Positions 8,036 through 17,715 of a stretch of 64,000 nt of DNA are shown here, piece by piece; the first letter of the stretch is position 1; each line of letters opens with the position of its first letter. The notes under the pieces were generated by a model. The model was not told where the DNA came from, made no database searches, and was given only the letters and a program-made list of their open reading frames with translations. A program made the position numbers and the translations under genes. This DNA is from Mesorhizobium sp. NBSH29 (GTDB lineage: Bacteria > Pseudomonadota > Alphaproteobacteria > Rhizobiales > Rhizobiaceae): contig NZ_CP045492.1 of NCBI RefSeq assembly GCF_015500055.1, positions 2,738,501 through 2,802,500 of the forward strand, given 5' to 3'.

Positions 8036-8055
8036 TGAACTAAGTTCAGTGAACT
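8036..8055. promoter_or_regulatory. Triple half-site palindrome upstream of the toxin-antitoxin genes
   Basis: Three alternating half-sites, TGAACT, AGTTCA and TGAACT, follow each other at 7-base steps (8036-8041, 8043-8048, 8050-8055). Any two neighbours form a perfect 6+1+6 palindrome. The array lies 20 bases before the antitoxin start, as expected for an operator bound cooperatively by a Phd/VapB-type antitoxin or toxin-antitoxin complex. Confidence 0.6.
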
Positions 8056-8075
8056 AAACTAGCTGAGGTCTCATT

Positions 8076-8315
8076 ATGCAAACGATCAACATCCACGAGG
8101 CAAAAACCAATCTGTCGCGGCTCGTCGAGCAAGCGGCAAATGGTGAACCATTCGTCATCGCAAAGGCGGGCAGACCGATGGTCAAGGTCGTGGCAATTGA
8201 CCAGCCCTCGGCTGACCAGATGCAGCGCCTTGGATTTATGGAGGGCGAATTTTCGGTACCCGACGATTTCGACACGATGGGCTCGGAAGAAATCAACGTG
8301 CTCTTTGGCGTATGA
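8076..8315 (+). CDS. Type II antitoxin, Phd/YefM family
   Basis: A 79-residue antitoxin. Its N-terminal Phd/YefM fold, MQTINIHEAKTNLSRLVEQA then GEPFVIAKAGRPMVKVV, should bind DNA. The C-terminal tail, residues 50-79 with EGEFSVPDDFD, should wrap and inhibit the partner toxin. It overlaps the PIN toxin gene by four bases (ATGA at 8312-8315), which indicates coupled translation. A palindromic operator lies just upstream. Family and pairing are clear; whether the system is active is not visible. Confidence 0.9.
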   Translation: MQTINIHEAKTNLSRLVEQAANGEPFVIAKAGRPMVKVVAIDQPSADQMQRLGFMEGEFSVPDDFDTMGSEEINVLFGV

Positions 8316-8698
8316 AGCTGCTCGTAGACACCCATCTTTTGTTGTGGGCTGCGGCGGCGCCGTGGAATCTGTCGCCAATTGCGCGGCGCTTTCTGGCCGA
8401 CGCGGGCAACATCCTTCTGTTCAGTCCAGTAAGTCTCTGGGAGGTTGCCATAAAGCGCAGTCTTGGGCGGCCTGACTTTACGGCAGACCCCAGAACCCTT
8501 AAACGCGGCCTTCTCGAAAATGGCTATGTCGAAGTGCCGGTGACCAGCACCCATGCAGTTGCGGTCGCGGCTTTGCCACCCATTCACAAAGATCCCTTCG
8601 ACCGCATGCTCGTTGCTCAGGTGCTTTCTGAGGGGGTCACCCTTCTGACAGCGGACTCAGTTCTCGCCAGCTATCCGATCTCCGTGCGAAAAGTCTGA
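8312..8698 (+). CDS. PIN-domain ribonuclease toxin (VapC-like)
   Basis: A 128-residue PIN-domain protein, predicted to cleave RNA using metal bound by acidic residues. The conserved acids can be placed at D6 (LLVDTHLLLW), E44 (SLWEVAIK), D94/D97 (KDPFDRML) and D115 (LLTADSVLA). The DPFDRML and TADSVL motifs are typical of the PIN proteins that pair with Phd-type antitoxins. All catalytic positions are intact, so the toxin appears functional. The target RNA is unknown. The gene is followed by the rpsB promoter on the same strand, 23 bases after the stop. Confidence 0.9.
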   Translation: MKLLVDTHLLLWAAAAPWNLSPIARRFLADAGNILLFSPVSLWEVAIKRSLGRPDFTADPRTLKRGLLENGYVEVPVTSTHAVAVAALPPIHKDPFDRMLVAQVLSEGVTLLTADSVLASYPISVRKV

Positions 8699-8721
8699 GC
8701 AAGGCGCTCGAACGTCTAACT

Positions 8722-8750
8722 CTTGCCTTTCGCACCCATCCCCTTTATAG
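8722..8750 (+). promoter_or_regulatory. Putative sigma-70-type promoter of rpsB
   Basis: CTTGCC at 8722-8727 and TTATAG at 8745-8750 are separated by 17 bases. The pair lies between the toxin gene and rpsB and would give an rpsB leader of roughly 120 bases. Confidence 0.5.
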
Positions 8751-8766
8751 GCGCGGTCATTCCACA

Positions 8767-8850
8767 CACGGACTTTGGTGTCTGCCGGGAGAAATCCGGT
8801 TGAGACCTCCGGTGGCGTTTCAGGGTTTCCTGTCTCGTCAAGTGTCCGTG
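8767..8850 (+). promoter_or_regulatory. Structured 5' leader of rpsB, possible S2 autoregulatory site
   Basis: CACGGAC at 8767-8773 can pair with GTCCGTG at 8844-8850, enclosing a 70-base region that contains further CCGG-rich hairpins. The closing stem lies about 27 bases before the rpsB start. Ribosomal protein S2 represses its own operon through the leader in other proteobacteria, so a similar role is plausible here, but this is inferred from the structure alone. Confidence 0.4.
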
Positions 8851-8877
8851 GAGGCTAACCGGAAAAGGACCTAAAGA

Positions 8878-9717
8878 ATGGCATTGCCTGATTTCAGCAT
8901 GCGCCAGCTTCTTGAAGCTGGCGTTCACTTCGGCCACCAGACCCACCGCTGGAACCCGAAAATGGCGCCTTACATCTATGGCGCACGCAACAACATCCAC
9001 GTCATCGACCTCTCGCAGACGGTGCCTTTGCTGCACCAGGCGCTGAAGCAGGTTTCCGACACTGTCGCCAAGGGCGGCCGCGTTCTGTTCGTCGGCACCA
9101 AGCGCCAGGCATCAGACATCGTGGCTGACGCTGCACAGCGTTCGGCTCAGTATTATGTCAACTCGCGTTGGTTGGGCGGCATGCTCACCAACTGGAAGAC
9201 GATCTCCAACTCGATCGCACGTCTGCGCAAGCTGGATGAGATCCTTTCGGGCGGCGAAGCACACGGCTTCACCAAGAAGGAGCGCCTGAACCTCGACCGT
9301 GAGCGCGAAAAGCTCGACAAGGCGCTCGGCGGCATCAAGGACATGGGCTCGACGCCTGACCTGATGTTCGTGATCGACACCAACAAGGAAGCGATTGCGA
9401 TCCTCGAAGCCAAGCGTCTGGGTATCCCGGTCGTGGCCGTCATCGATTCCAACTGCGATCCGGACAAGATCGACTTCCCGATCCCAGGCAACGACGATGC
9501 GCAGCGCGCAATCTCGTTCTATTGCGATCTGGTAGCCAAGGCAGCTCTCGACGGCATCGCCCGTCAGCACGGCGCCATGGGCGTCGACATTGGTGCCTCG
9601 ATTGAGACCCCGGTTGAGCCGGAACTCGAAGCAGCACCTGCTGCCGAAGCACCAGCCGCAGAAGCGCCAGCGGCTGCAGCCGAAGAAACTCCGGCAGCCG
9701 ATTCGACCGGCGCCTGA
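8878..9717 (+). CDS. rpsB: 30S ribosomal protein S2
   Basis: Ribosomal protein S2 (279 residues), needed for S1 docking on the 30S subunit. It opens with [20 protein letters not shown] and carries the family stretches [22 protein letters not shown] and [15 protein letters not shown]. It is longer than the E. coli protein (241) because of an Ala/Glu/Pro-rich low-complexity tail from about residue 248 to the end, which is common in alphaproteobacteria. It begins the conserved rpsB-tsf-pyrH-frr order, with a predicted promoter and structured leader upstream and two hairpins before tsf. Confidence 0.98.
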   Translation: MALPDFSMRQLLEAGVHFGHQTHRWNPKMAPYIYGARNNIHVIDLSQTVPLLHQALKQVSDTVAKGGRVLFVGTKRQASDIVADAAQRSAQYYVNSRWLGGMLTNWKTISNSIARLRKLDEILSGGEAHGFTKKERLNLDREREKLDKALGGIKDMGSTPDLMFVIDTNKEAIAILEAKRLGIPVVAVIDSNCDPDKIDFPIPGNDDAQRAISFYCDLVAKAALDGIARQHGAMGVDIGASIETPVEPELEAAPAAEAPAAEAPAAAAEETPAADSTGA

Positions 9718-9728
9718 TTTCTACCCTG

Positions 9729-9745
9729 AAGGCCGCTCTGGCCTT
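9729..9745 (+). terminator. Attenuator-like hairpin after rpsB
   Basis: AAGGCC-GCTCT-GGCCTT forms a 6-bp stem 11 bases after the rpsB stop, followed by a T-rich but interrupted stretch (TGGATATTTTG). It may act as a partial terminator that lowers tsf expression relative to rpsB. Confidence 0.45.
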
Positions 9746-9787
9746 TGGATATTTTGACCATGGCGCGACCAACGCGCCGGCGACCAG

Positions 9788-9813
9788 GCGCATCACCCAC
9801 GAGGGTGGTGCGC
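9788..9813 (+). promoter_or_regulatory. Strong 11-bp hairpin before tsf
   Basis: GCGCATCACCC (9788-9798) pairs along its whole length, with one G-T pair, to GGGTGGTGCGC (9803-9813) around an ACGA loop. It ends 32 bases before the tsf start and has no T-run, so it is more likely an mRNA processing or stability element than a terminator. Confidence 0.5.
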
Positions 9814-9845
9814 CCTCGCATTTCAGATCGAACAAAGAGGCGACC

Positions 9846-10766
9846 ATGACAATTACCGCAGCACAGGTGAAAGAACTCCGCGAACTGACCGGCGCCGGCA
9901 TGATGGACTGCAAGGTGGCACTGGGCGAAACCGGCGGCAATATCGAAGAAGCGGTCGACTGGCTGCGCAAGAAGGGTATTTCCAAAGCCGACAAGAAGGC
10001 TGGCCGCACGGCCGCTGAAGGACTTGTCGGGGTTGATGCCGGCGTTCGCGAGGCTTCCATCGTCGAAGTGAACTCGGAGACCGATTTTGTCGCCCGCAAC
10101 GATGCCTTCCAGGAGATCGTCCGCAACGTCTCCAAGGTCGCGCTCGCTTATGGCGAAACCGATGCGATTGCGGCTGCGAAATATCCCGGATCAGACAAGA
10201 CGGTGACTGACACCATCAAGGACGCGGTCGGCACCATCGGTGAAAACATGAGCTTCCGTCGCGCGGCAAAGCTGACCGTCGCCAAGGGCGCGGTCGCCAG
10301 CTATGTCCACAACGCTGTTTCCGAAAACCTCGGCAAGCTGGGCGTCCTCGTCGCCATCGAAACCGATGGTGATGCGCAAGCCGCCAGCGCGTTTGCCCGT
10401 CAGGTTGCCATGCACGTCGCCGCCACCAACCCGCTCGCGCTCAACGCCGAGGAAGTTGATCCGGCAGCCGTCGAGCGCGAAAAGGAGATCTTCGCCGATC
10501 AGGCTCGCCAGTCAGGCAAGCCAGAAGCCATCATCGAAAAGATGGTCGAAGGCCGTATGCGCAAGTTCTACGAGGAAGTCGTGCTGTTGAAGCAGGCTTT
10601 CGTGATCAACCCCGACCTGACGGTCGAAAAGGCGCTGGCCGAGGCCGAAAAGGCTATCGGCGCACCTGCCAAGATCACCGCTTTCGTCCGCTTTGCGCTC
10701 GGCGAGGGGATCGAGAAGGAAGAGAGCGATTTTGCCGCTGAAGTCGCTGCGGCCGTGAAGAACTAA
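9846..10766 (+). CDS. tsf: Translation elongation factor Ts
   Basis: EF-Ts (306 residues), the nucleotide exchange factor that regenerates EF-Tu-GTP. The N-terminal UBA-like module [19 protein letters not shown] is followed by the family hallmark [14 protein letters not shown] near residue 75-88 and two dimerisation subdomains. Length is normal for alphaproteobacteria. It lies 128 bases after rpsB and is followed by a strong inverted repeat at 10794-10819. Confidence 0.98.
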   Translation: MTITAAQVKELRELTGAGMMDCKVALGETGGNIEEAVDWLRKKGISKADKKAGRTAAEGLVGVDAGVREASIVEVNSETDFVARNDAFQEIVRNVSKVALAYGETDAIAAAKYPGSDKTVTDTIKDAVGTIGENMSFRRAAKLTVAKGAVASYVHNAVSENLGKLGVLVAIETDGDAQAASAFARQVAMHVAATNPLALNAEEVDPAAVEREKEIFADQARQSGKPEAIIEKMVEGRMRKFYEEVVLLKQAFVINPDLTVEKALAEAEKAIGAPAKITAFVRFALGEGIEKEESDFAAEVAAAVKN

Positions 10767-10793
10767 GTTCTTAAAACACCGGATACAACACAG

Positions 10794-10821
10794 GGGCGCC
10801 ACGTGACATCGTGGCGCCCTT
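10794..10821 (+). terminator. Terminator-like inverted repeat after tsf
   Basis: GGGCGCCACG (10794-10803) and CGTGGCGCCC (10810-10819) form a perfect 10-bp stem with a six-base loop. Only TT follows, so termination may be partial. It separates rpsB-tsf from pyrH onward. Confidence 0.65.
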
Positions 10822-10910
10822 CGTGTATCGGAACACGAATTGCAGCGGGCCAATATTCCGCGATGCGCGGCGCCCACTTCTGTCGCTTATAAGAATTTCT
10901 TGGGGACCTC

Positions 10911-11636
10911 ATGACGGCAAGCAACCCTCTCTATCGCCGTGTCCTGCTCAAAGCATCCGGCGAAGCGCTGATGGGCGAGCAGCATTTCGGCATCGACGTG
11001 TCTGTCGTCGACCGCATTGCCAGCGATATCGCCGAAGCGCGCGCGATGGGCGTCGAAGTGGGCGTGGTGATCGGCGGCGGCAACATCTTCCGCGGCGTCG
11101 CAGTCGCTTCCAAGGGTGGCGACCGGGTAACCGGCGACCATATGGGCATGTTAGCCACGGTCATCAACTCGCTTGCGCTACGCACGTCGCTGGTCAAGCT
11201 TGGCGTCGATGCCGTCGTGCTTTCAGCCATCGCCATGCCCGAGATATGCGAGAGCTTTTCGCAGCTCAAGGCAACCGCCTACATGGGCGCCGGTAAAGTG
11301 GTGATCTTCGCCGGCGGTACCGGCAATCCATTTTTCACAACCGATTCGGCAGCGGCTTTGCGCGCAGCTGAAATAGGCGCGGATGCGCTGTTCAAGGGCA
11401 CCCAGGTCGATGGCGTCTATACGGCCGACCCCAAGAAACACAAGGATGCGACCCGCTATGAGCGCATCACCCATGCGGATGTGCTCAAACAAGGCCTTTC
11501 CATTATGGATACAGCGGCAATCGCCCTTGCGCGCGAAAACCACATTCCGATAATCGTATACTCGATTCATGAAAAAGGCGGCTTTGGCGATATTTTGCGG
11601 GGCAATGGTCGCTGCACGGTCGTGACCGAGAATTAG
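10911..11636 (+). CDS. pyrH: UMP kinase
   Basis: UMP kinase of the amino-acid-kinase fold, 241 residues, converting UMP to UDP with ATP in the cytoplasm. [13 protein letters not shown] near residues 9-21 holds the phosphate-binding lysine and glycines. [11 protein letters not shown] (about 47-57), the [12 protein letters not shown] stretch and [16 protein letters not shown] (about 137-152) are family hallmarks. Length equals the E. coli enzyme. The upstream 144-base gap with the tsf inverted repeat suggests its own promoter. frr follows after 46 bases. Confidence 0.98.
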   Translation: MTASNPLYRRVLLKASGEALMGEQHFGIDVSVVDRIASDIAEARAMGVEVGVVIGGGNIFRGVAVASKGGDRVTGDHMGMLATVINSLALRTSLVKLGVDAVVLSAIAMPEICESFSQLKATAYMGAGKVVIFAGGTGNPFFTTDSAAALRAAEIGADALFKGTQVDGVYTADPKKHKDATRYERITHADVLKQGLSIMDTAAIALARENHIPIIVYSIHEKGGFGDILRGNGRCTVVTEN

Positions 11637-11682
11637 GTCGCGCGTCGACAAATCGACAAAGCACTTTCAAGGAGAACCAAAG

Positions 11683-12243
11683 ATGGCGGACGGCGTAGAC
11701 TTCAAGGACGTGCAACGGCGCATGGAAGGCGCGATTGCGGCATACAAGAACGATCTCGCCTCGCTGCGGACCGGTCGTGCCTCGAGCAATCTGCTCGACC
11801 CGGTTCTGGTCTCGGCCTACGGCACTATGATGCCGCTGAACCAGGTGGCGAACGTGACGGTTCCTGAATCGCGCATGATCGCGGTTTCTGTGTGGGACAA
11901 ATCGATGGTCGGCGCCGTCGACCGTGCGATTCGCGAAAGTAACCTCGGTTTCAATCCCATTATGGATGGTACCACGCTGCGCATTCCACTTCCCGAGCTG
12001 AACGAGCAGCGCCGCAAGGAACTGGTCAAGATCGCCCACACATACGCGGAAAATGCCCGCGTTGCTGCCCGCCACGTCCGCCGCGATGGCATGGACGGCC
12101 TGAAAAAAGCTGAAAAAGACAGTGTCATTGGCGAGGACGAGCACCGCGTTCAATCCGACAAAGTGCAAAAAATGACGGATGACACGATTTCGGCCATAGA
12201 CAGCTTGCTTAGCGAAAAAGAAGCGGAAATCATGCAAGTCTGA
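11683..12243 (+). CDS. frr: Ribosome recycling factor
   Basis: Ribosome recycling factor (186 residues), which with EF-G splits post-termination ribosomes. The N-terminal helix [32 protein letters not shown] and the [35 protein letters not shown] region, forming the long three-helix bundle, are diagnostic. AAGGAGAACCAAAG precedes the ATG. The gene lies between pyrH and uppS in the usual alphaproteobacterial order. Confidence 0.98.
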   Translation: MADGVDFKDVQRRMEGAIAAYKNDLASLRTGRASSNLLDPVLVSAYGTMMPLNQVANVTVPESRMIAVSVWDKSMVGAVDRAIRESNLGFNPIMDGTTLRIPLPELNEQRRKELVKIAHTYAENARVAARHVRRDGMDGLKKAEKDSVIGEDEHRVQSDKVQKMTDDTISAIDSLLSEKEAEIMQV

Positions 12244-12281
12244 GACGCGGACGACGTTTCAGAGGGGCTGAAGACAATTTG

Positions 12282-13007
12282 ATGACCACGCCTGCGCATG
12301 TCGCAATCATCATGGATGGCAATGGCCGCTGGGCCAAGGCGCGAGGCTTGCCGCGTCTTGCCGGCCACCGTGCCGGTGTCGAGGCATTGCGCAAAACTGT
12401 GCGGGCAGCGGGCGAACTCGGCATTACCTGGCTGACGGTCTATGCCTTCTCGTCGGAAAACTGGTCGCGGCCAAAGACCGAGATCAGTGATCTCATGGGT
12501 CTGCTGAAGATTTTTATCCGCCGCGATCTGGCGGAACTTCACCACAGCGGCGTGAAAATTCGCATCATCGGCGACCGCGACGGCCTGCAGCCCGATATCA
12601 GGGCGCTGCTGACGGAAGCCGAGACGCTGACGCGAAACAACCGCGCGCTTACTCTGGTCATAGCCTTCAATTACGGCGCGCGCGACGAGATAGTGCGTGC
12701 CGCCCGCAAGCTTGCCGAAGCTATCGCAAAAGGTGAGATTACGGCCGATGCGATCAGTTCCGAAACTGTGGGCGCTCATCTCGATACAGCCGGCATTCCC
12801 GATCCCGATCTTGTCATCCGCACCAGTGGCGAGCAGCGCCTTTCCAATTTTCTGCTGTGGCAGGCAGCGTACAGCGAATTCGTCTTCCAGCCGTGCTTCT
12901 GGCCGGATTTTGGCCGGACGGAACTGGAAGATGCGCTGCAGGCGTTTGCCGCGCGTGAACGGCGCTATGGTGGCGTCGATGCTACAAAGCAGGGCGTCGC
13001 TTCTTGA
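12282..13007 (+). CDS. uppS: Undecaprenyl diphosphate synthase (isoprenyl transferase)
   Basis: A cis-prenyltransferase of 241 residues that builds the C55 lipid carrier precursor for peptidoglycan and polysaccharide synthesis. [17 protein letters not shown] near residues 6-22 carries the catalytic aspartate D12. [15 protein letters not shown] near 51-65 and the C-terminal [19 protein letters not shown] are family signatures. The ATG at 12282 is chosen over the overlapping in-frame TTG at 12279. Its stop overlaps the TTG start of cdsA by four bases, which implies translational coupling. Confidence 0.97.
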   Translation: MTTPAHVAIIMDGNGRWAKARGLPRLAGHRAGVEALRKTVRAAGELGITWLTVYAFSSENWSRPKTEISDLMGLLKIFIRRDLAELHHSGVKIRIIGDRDGLQPDIRALLTEAETLTRNNRALTLVIAFNYGARDEIVRAARKLAEAIAKGEITADAISSETVGAHLDTAGIPDPDLVIRTSGEQRLSNFLLWQAAYSEFVFQPCFWPDFGRTELEDALQAFAARERRYGGVDATKQGVAS

Positions 13008-13846
13008 CTGATCAAACACCTCGCACGCGGCTGAGCAATCTCCAGCTGCGCATAATCTCCGGGGTCATCCTGGCGTCGGTCATCCTCGCAGTCACCTGGC
13101 TGGGGGGCACACCGTTTCGCATCGTCGCTGCCTTCATCGCCGGTGCGGTGTTTTACGAGTGGACACGCATGGTTCGCCCGACCGGCAGCACCTTCCAGAC
13201 AGTGCCGGCGGACATGACCATAGCCGCGATCTGTCTTGCCCTCGTTCTGCCAACACCTTTTTGGCTGTTATGGGTTCTGACAGGCGTGATGGCCGCAATT
13301 CTGCTGGCAGCAGGCGCAACGCGGCTGGATGGGCGATGGCATGCGGCAGGGCTGTTTTATGCTGCGGCATCGGGCATCACACTGGCGTTTTTGCGCAATG
13401 ATGATCAGGCCGGACTGACTGCAATACTCTTTCTTTTTGCCGTCGTCTGGGCGACCGATATTCTTGCTTACTTCACGGGGCGCGCGATCGGTGGCCCGAA
13501 ACTCGCTCCCAAAATCTCGCCTGGAAAAACCTGGTCAGGCGCGTTTGGCGGGACGGTCGGCGCTGTCGCTGTCGCGATGCTTGCGCTCGGGGCCATGGGC
13601 CAGGCACCGACTGTGGGTATGGCGGGCCTTGCGCTGTTGCTCTCCGCGGTATCCCAAGCCGGTGATTTGTTCGAATCCTGGGTCAAGCGGCGCAATGGCG
13701 TCAAAGATTCCGGCCATCTCATTCCCGGCCATGGCGGCGTCATGGACCGGGTCGACGGGCTTGTCGCAGCTGCATTTGCCCTGTACGTCATCGGCGGCGC
13801 ACTTAGTGGCTTTGGCTCTCCGGCCAAAGCGCTTTTTGGGCTTTGA
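13004..13846 (+). CDS. cdsA: Phosphatidate cytidylyltransferase (CDP-diglyceride synthase)
   Basis: A 280-residue multi-span inner-membrane enzyme that makes CDP-diacylglycerol, the precursor of all membrane phospholipids including the Pcs product. About eight hydrophobic segments precede the CDS signature [19 protein letters not shown] near residues 237-255, with its conserved acids. [32 protein letters not shown] upstream is also typical. Translation starts with TTG overlapping the uppS stop (TTGA). In many alphaproteobacteria dxr follows; here only 96 bases separate it from rseP. Confidence 0.96.
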   Translation: MTDQTPRTRLSNLQLRIISGVILASVILAVTWLGGTPFRIVAAFIAGAVFYEWTRMVRPTGSTFQTVPADMTIAAICLALVLPTPFWLLWVLTGVMAAILLAAGATRLDGRWHAAGLFYAAASGITLAFLRNDDQAGLTAILFLFAVVWATDILAYFTGRAIGGPKLAPKISPGKTWSGAFGGTVGAVAVAMLALGAMGQAPTVGMAGLALLLSAVSQAGDLFESWVKRRNGVKDSGHLIPGHGGVMDRVDGLVAAAFALYVIGGALSGFGSPAKALFGL

Positions 13847-13942
13847 GGGCAGGGCACCGCATCCGCCGGTTTGCCTTGGATTTGCCGGCATTGACAGTCT
13901 ATCTGGCGCAGCGCGCCGAATATGGTTGAGCGAGGATATTGA

Positions 13943-15082
13943 TTGTTGGACTTTTTAACCCCGATCCTCGGCACGGATAGCCTGATCGTCGGTACGCTCA
14001 TCCCCTTCCTGATTGTTTTGACCGTCGTCGTCTTTGTGCACGAGATGGGGCATTATCTGGTCGGGCGCTGGTGCGGCATCGGCGTCAATGCGTTTTCCAT
14101 TGGCTTTGGGCCTGAACTGATCGGTTTCAACGACCGCCATGGCACGCGCTGGAAACTGTGCGCCATTCCGCTTGGCGGCTACGTCAAATTTGTCGGCGAC
14201 ATGAATGCCACCTCGACGCCGGTGGCAGAGGAAATCGACAAACTTTCGGTTCAGGAACAACGCGTCGCCTTCCACACCCAGCCCGTCTGGAAGCGTGCGC
14301 TCACCGTGCTTGCCGGGCCGATGTTCAATTTTATGCTGACGATTGCAGTCTTTGCAGTCTTCTTTGCCGTTTACGGTCGGATGGTTGCCGAGCCCATGGT
14401 GGCAGAAGTTCGTGCCGACAGTCCGGCCGCTGCTGCCGGATTCGAGCCGGGCGACCGATTCGTCAGCGTCAACGGCAACCGCGTCGAGACGTTTTCGGAC
14501 GTGCAGCGCCTGGTGTCAGGCCGCACCGGCGACCCGCTGACCTTCAAAATGCTGCGCGATGATCGCGAGGTTGAACTGCACGCCACGCCTGAGTTGATGG
14601 AGCAGGAAGACGCGCTCGGCAACAAGATCAAGGTGGGCGTCATCGGTGTCGTCAACAGCGCCGAGCTTGGCCAGCCGCGGGTCATTGAATACTCCGTTCC
14701 AGGCGCGCTGGGTGAGGCTGTTGTCCAGACCGGATACCAGCTCGAGCGGACCTGGAGTTTCCTCGCCCGCTTTGCCAGCGGACGCGAAGACAAATGCCAG
14801 CTAGGCGGGCCGGTCAAGATCGCCCAGATGTCGGGACAGGCGGCCAAAGTAGGTTTTGAAGTCGTCGTTCAGCTGATCGCAGCCCTTTCGCTCGGTATAG
14901 GATTTCTGAACCTTCTGCCCATTCCACCGCTTGACGGCGGTCACCTTGTTTTCTACGCCGTTGAGGCAGTGATAGGCAGGCCGGTTTCCGAACGGGCCAT
15001 GGAAATGGTCTATCGGATAGGCTTTGCACTGGTGCTCGGTTTCATGGGGTTCGTTTTCTGGAATGACCTCTTTGGATGCTGA
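13943..15082 (+). CDS. rseP: RIP-type zinc metalloprotease RseP/MmpA (site-2 protease)
   Basis: An intramembrane protease (379 residues) of the S2P family, which cleaves membrane-bound anti-sigma factors or remnant signal peptides. The zinc motif HEMGH is at residues 33-37 within the first membrane segment. A periplasmic PDZ domain lies around residues 140-220 (AAAAGFEPGDRFVSVNGNRVE). The second metal site NLLPIPPLDGGHL is near residue 330. The start is TTG at 13943, preceded by CGAGGAT. It sits before bamA in the conserved envelope block. Confidence 0.95.
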   Translation: MLDFLTPILGTDSLIVGTLIPFLIVLTVVVFVHEMGHYLVGRWCGIGVNAFSIGFGPELIGFNDRHGTRWKLCAIPLGGYVKFVGDMNATSTPVAEEIDKLSVQEQRVAFHTQPVWKRALTVLAGPMFNFMLTIAVFAVFFAVYGRMVAEPMVAEVRADSPAAAAGFEPGDRFVSVNGNRVETFSDVQRLVSGRTGDPLTFKMLRDDREVELHATPELMEQEDALGNKIKVGVIGVVNSAELGQPRVIEYSVPGALGEAVVQTGYQLERTWSFLARFASGREDKCQLGGPVKIAQMSGQAAKVGFEVVVQLIAALSLGIGFLNLLPIPPLDGGHLVFYAVEAVIGRPVSERAMEMVYRIGFALVLGFMGFVFWNDLFGC

Positions 15083-15199
15083 ATTGTTGAAAAATGGTCC
15101 GACTATGACCCGAATTGAGACGGTGTTTACCATCGCGGCGGATATGCGTGACCCTAATGCAACGCCACGCGCTTTAGTAAATTCAAATTAACCAGAAGC

Positions 15200-15228
15200 C
15201 TTGCGTGTAGGAAGAATCTGGCTAATAC
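15200..15228 (+). promoter_or_regulatory. Putative promoter of bamA
   Basis: CTTGCG at 15200-15205 and TAATAC at 15223-15228 are spaced by 17 bases in the 219-base gap between rseP and bamA. It would give a leader of about 65 bases. Prediction by eye only. Confidence 0.4.
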
Positions 15229-15301
15229 GGTATTCTGAATTTACCGCTACGCCGGGTTTCTCGCCGTGGGGACTACGAGAGCATAGGGTTTTGGGAAGTA
15301 A

Positions 15302-17665
15302 ATGAAGCCAGCATCCAGATTCACAAGCGCCGTATCAGCGGCAGCTTTGTCCGCCGCACTGGTGGTACCAGGCGCAGTTGCCGTTCAAATGGCGACGCTG
15401 TCTGTTGCTCAAGCCGCTGTGGTGCGCAGTATTGATGTGCAGGGAAACAAGCGCGTCGATTCTGAGACGGTGCGCAGCTACCTCGGCATCACGCCAGGCA
15501 AGAATTTCTCCAACGCCGACATTGATGAAGCGGTAAAGCGCCTGTTCGCCACCGGCATGTTCTCGGACGTGCGCATCAACCAGTCTGGTTCCACGCTTGT
15601 TGTTCAGGTCGACGAACTGTCGATCGTCAATCAGGTGCTGTTCCAGGGCAACAAGAAGATTAAAGATGTTCAGCTGGCACAGGCCGTCCAGCTGAAGCCG
15701 CGCGCTGCTTTCTCCAATGCAGCGCTTGAAGCCGACGCCGACGCCGTGCGCCAGGCTTACAGCCGCATCGGTCGTGACGACGCCACGGTCACCACGCAGG
15801 TGATGGATCTGGGTGAGGGCCGCGTCAACGTGGTGTTCGAGATCGCCGAGGGCGACCGCACCAAGATCGCCCGCATCGATTTTTCGGGAAACAGCGCGTT
15901 CTCCAACCGCCGCCTGGCCGAAGTCATTTCGACAAAGCGCTCCAATGTCCTCTCGTTCCTGATGCGCGACGACGTCTATGACGAAAACCGCATCCGCGCC
16001 GACGAGGAAGCGCTGCGCCGCTTCTACTTCAACCGCGGCTATGCCGACTTCCAGGTTATCTCCGCAAACGGCGTGCTGGATGAGGCGACCAACGAATATG
16101 TCGTTTCGATCACCGTCGATGAAGGCGCGCGCTACACGTTTGGCGACATCACCGTCGAAAGCACGATCGAGGGCGTTGACGGCGAATCGCTGCGCGGTCA
16201 GCTGCAGACCAATGCAGGCGCCGTCTACAGCGCCAAGAAGGTCGAGGACACGTTGATCGGAATTACCGAGCATGTGGCCGGCCTTGGTTATGCCTTTGCG
16301 CAGGTCACCCCGCGCGGCGACCGCAACTTTGAAAACAACACGATTTCCGTCGCCTACACGATCGACCAGGGTGCCCGCACCTATGTTGAGCGCATCGAGA
16401 TCCGGGGCAATGCCCGTACACGTGACTATGTCGTGCGCCGCGAGTTTGATGTCTCCGAAGGTGACGCTTTCAACCAGGTTCTGATCCAGCGCGCCAAGAA
16501 GCGCCTTGAGCGTCTGGGCTACTTCCAGTCGGTCGAAATTTCGACCACGCCGGGCTCAGAGCCTGACCAGGTTGTTCTGGTGGTTGATCTTGTCGAGCAG
16601 TCGACCGGTGAGTTCTCCATCGGCGCCGGCTACACCACCGGTGGCGAATCATCTGGGCCTTCCGTGGAAGCCTCGATCACCGAAAAGAACTTTTTGGGTC
16701 GCGGTCAGTACATCAAGGTTTCGGCCGGTGGCGGCGAAAACTCGCGCGATTTCACGGTGTCGTTCACCGAGCCTTACTTCCTCGGCCGCCGTGTTGCGGC
16801 TGGCTTTGATGTGTTCCGGCAGACCCGCCGCTACACGAACTATGAGAGCGAAACGACGGGTGGCACGGTACGCATCGGTCTGCCGATCACCGAAACACTG
16901 TCGACTCAGTTCGCCTACAATCTGTCGCAGGAAAAATACAATCTGCGCGATCGTTGCGACGAGAACGGGGACGGGTTTCCTGACGCAGGTTGCAGCATTT
17001 CATCGGCTATTGTTAATGGCGTGCAGAACAGCCCATGGGTAAAGTCGTCGGTCAGCGGCACGCTGCTCTTCAACAATATCGACAACATGAAGGACCCGCA
17101 TTCCGGCCTCTACGCAACCTTTACGACCGAATTTGCTGGTCTGGGTGGCGATGCCGAATTCCTGAAGCTGACGGGCCGTGCGACCTACTATCATACGATC
17201 TCGGAAGAGATGAACATTGTCGGTCTGTTGAGCGGTGGTGCTGGCCATATTGCGCCGACCGGAGATGGCGAACTGCGCATCTTTGATCACTTCAAGAGCA
17301 ATGATCGCATCATTCGCGGTTTCGAGTTCAACGGCATCGGACCTTACGACAGCGCAACCAAGGATCACCTTGGCGGCACGACCTACTTCCATGCCTCGGC
17401 GGAAGCGCAGTTCCCGCTGCCGCTCATTCCAGAGAGCTTTGGCGTCAAGGGCGCGATATTTGCTGATGCCGCCACGCTCTATGGCAGCGACCTGAACTTC
17501 GCGGAGCTTTCCGGTACGGCCATGGAATGGCGTGCTTCCGCCGGTGCCGGCCTGATCTGGGCCTCGCCATTCGGCCCGTTGCGTGTAGATTACGCAATTC
17601 CGCTGAAAAAGGTCGAAGGCGACGAAGAGCAGAATTTCAATTTCGGCATCTCGACCAAGTTCTAA
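15302..17665 (+). CDS. bamA: Outer membrane protein assembly factor BamA
   Basis: BamA (787 residues), the Omp85 barrel that folds and inserts outer-membrane proteins. A signal peptide covers about residues 1-39. Five POTRA domains (about 40-430) begin with [24 protein letters not shown] and end with [22 protein letters not shown]. The 16-strand barrel follows, with [12 protein letters not shown] near the end and a terminal phenylalanine (FGISTKF) as the outer-membrane sorting signal. Length is normal. It precedes lpxD by 50 bases, the same order as in enterobacteria apart from skp. Confidence 0.97.
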   Translation: MKPASRFTSAVSAAALSAALVVPGAVAVQMATLSVAQAAVVRSIDVQGNKRVDSETVRSYLGITPGKNFSNADIDEAVKRLFATGMFSDVRINQSGSTLVVQVDELSIVNQVLFQGNKKIKDVQLAQAVQLKPRAAFSNAALEADADAVRQAYSRIGRDDATVTTQVMDLGEGRVNVVFEIAEGDRTKIARIDFSGNSAFSNRRLAEVISTKRSNVLSFLMRDDVYDENRIRADEEALRRFYFNRGYADFQVISANGVLDEATNEYVVSITVDEGARYTFGDITVESTIEGVDGESLRGQLQTNAGAVYSAKKVEDTLIGITEHVAGLGYAFAQVTPRGDRNFENNTISVAYTIDQGARTYVERIEIRGNARTRDYVVRREFDVSEGDAFNQVLIQRAKKRLERLGYFQSVEISTTPGSEPDQVVLVVDLVEQSTGEFSIGAGYTTGGESSGPSVEASITEKNFLGRGQYIKVSAGGGENSRDFTVSFTEPYFLGRRVAAGFDVFRQTRRYTNYESETTGGTVRIGLPITETLSTQFAYNLSQEKYNLRDRCDENGDGFPDAGCSISSAIVNGVQNSPWVKSSVSGTLLFNNIDNMKDPHSGLYATFTTEFAGLGGDAEFLKLTGRATYYHTISEEMNIVGLLSGGAGHIAPTGDGELRIFDHFKSNDRIIRGFEFNGIGPYDSATKDHLGGTTYFHASAEAQFPLPLIPESFGVKGAIFADAATLYGSDLNFAELSGTAMEWRASAGAGLIWASPFGPLRVDYAIPLKKVEGDEEQNFNFGISTKF

Positions 17666-17715
17666 ACGGTCGGACTGTGCTTCCGGGCTTATTTGGCCCG
17701 GAAGAAAAGGTATTT

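Noticed and set aside
15335-16273. A 312-codon minus-strand frame inside bamA
   Set aside because: It mirrors the POTRA-coding part of bamA in another frame and has no recognisable domain.
17527-17715. Extension of the lpxD frame into bamA
   Set aside because: The ATG at 17716 gives the standard LpxD N-terminus; the extension is a shadow of bamA in another frame.
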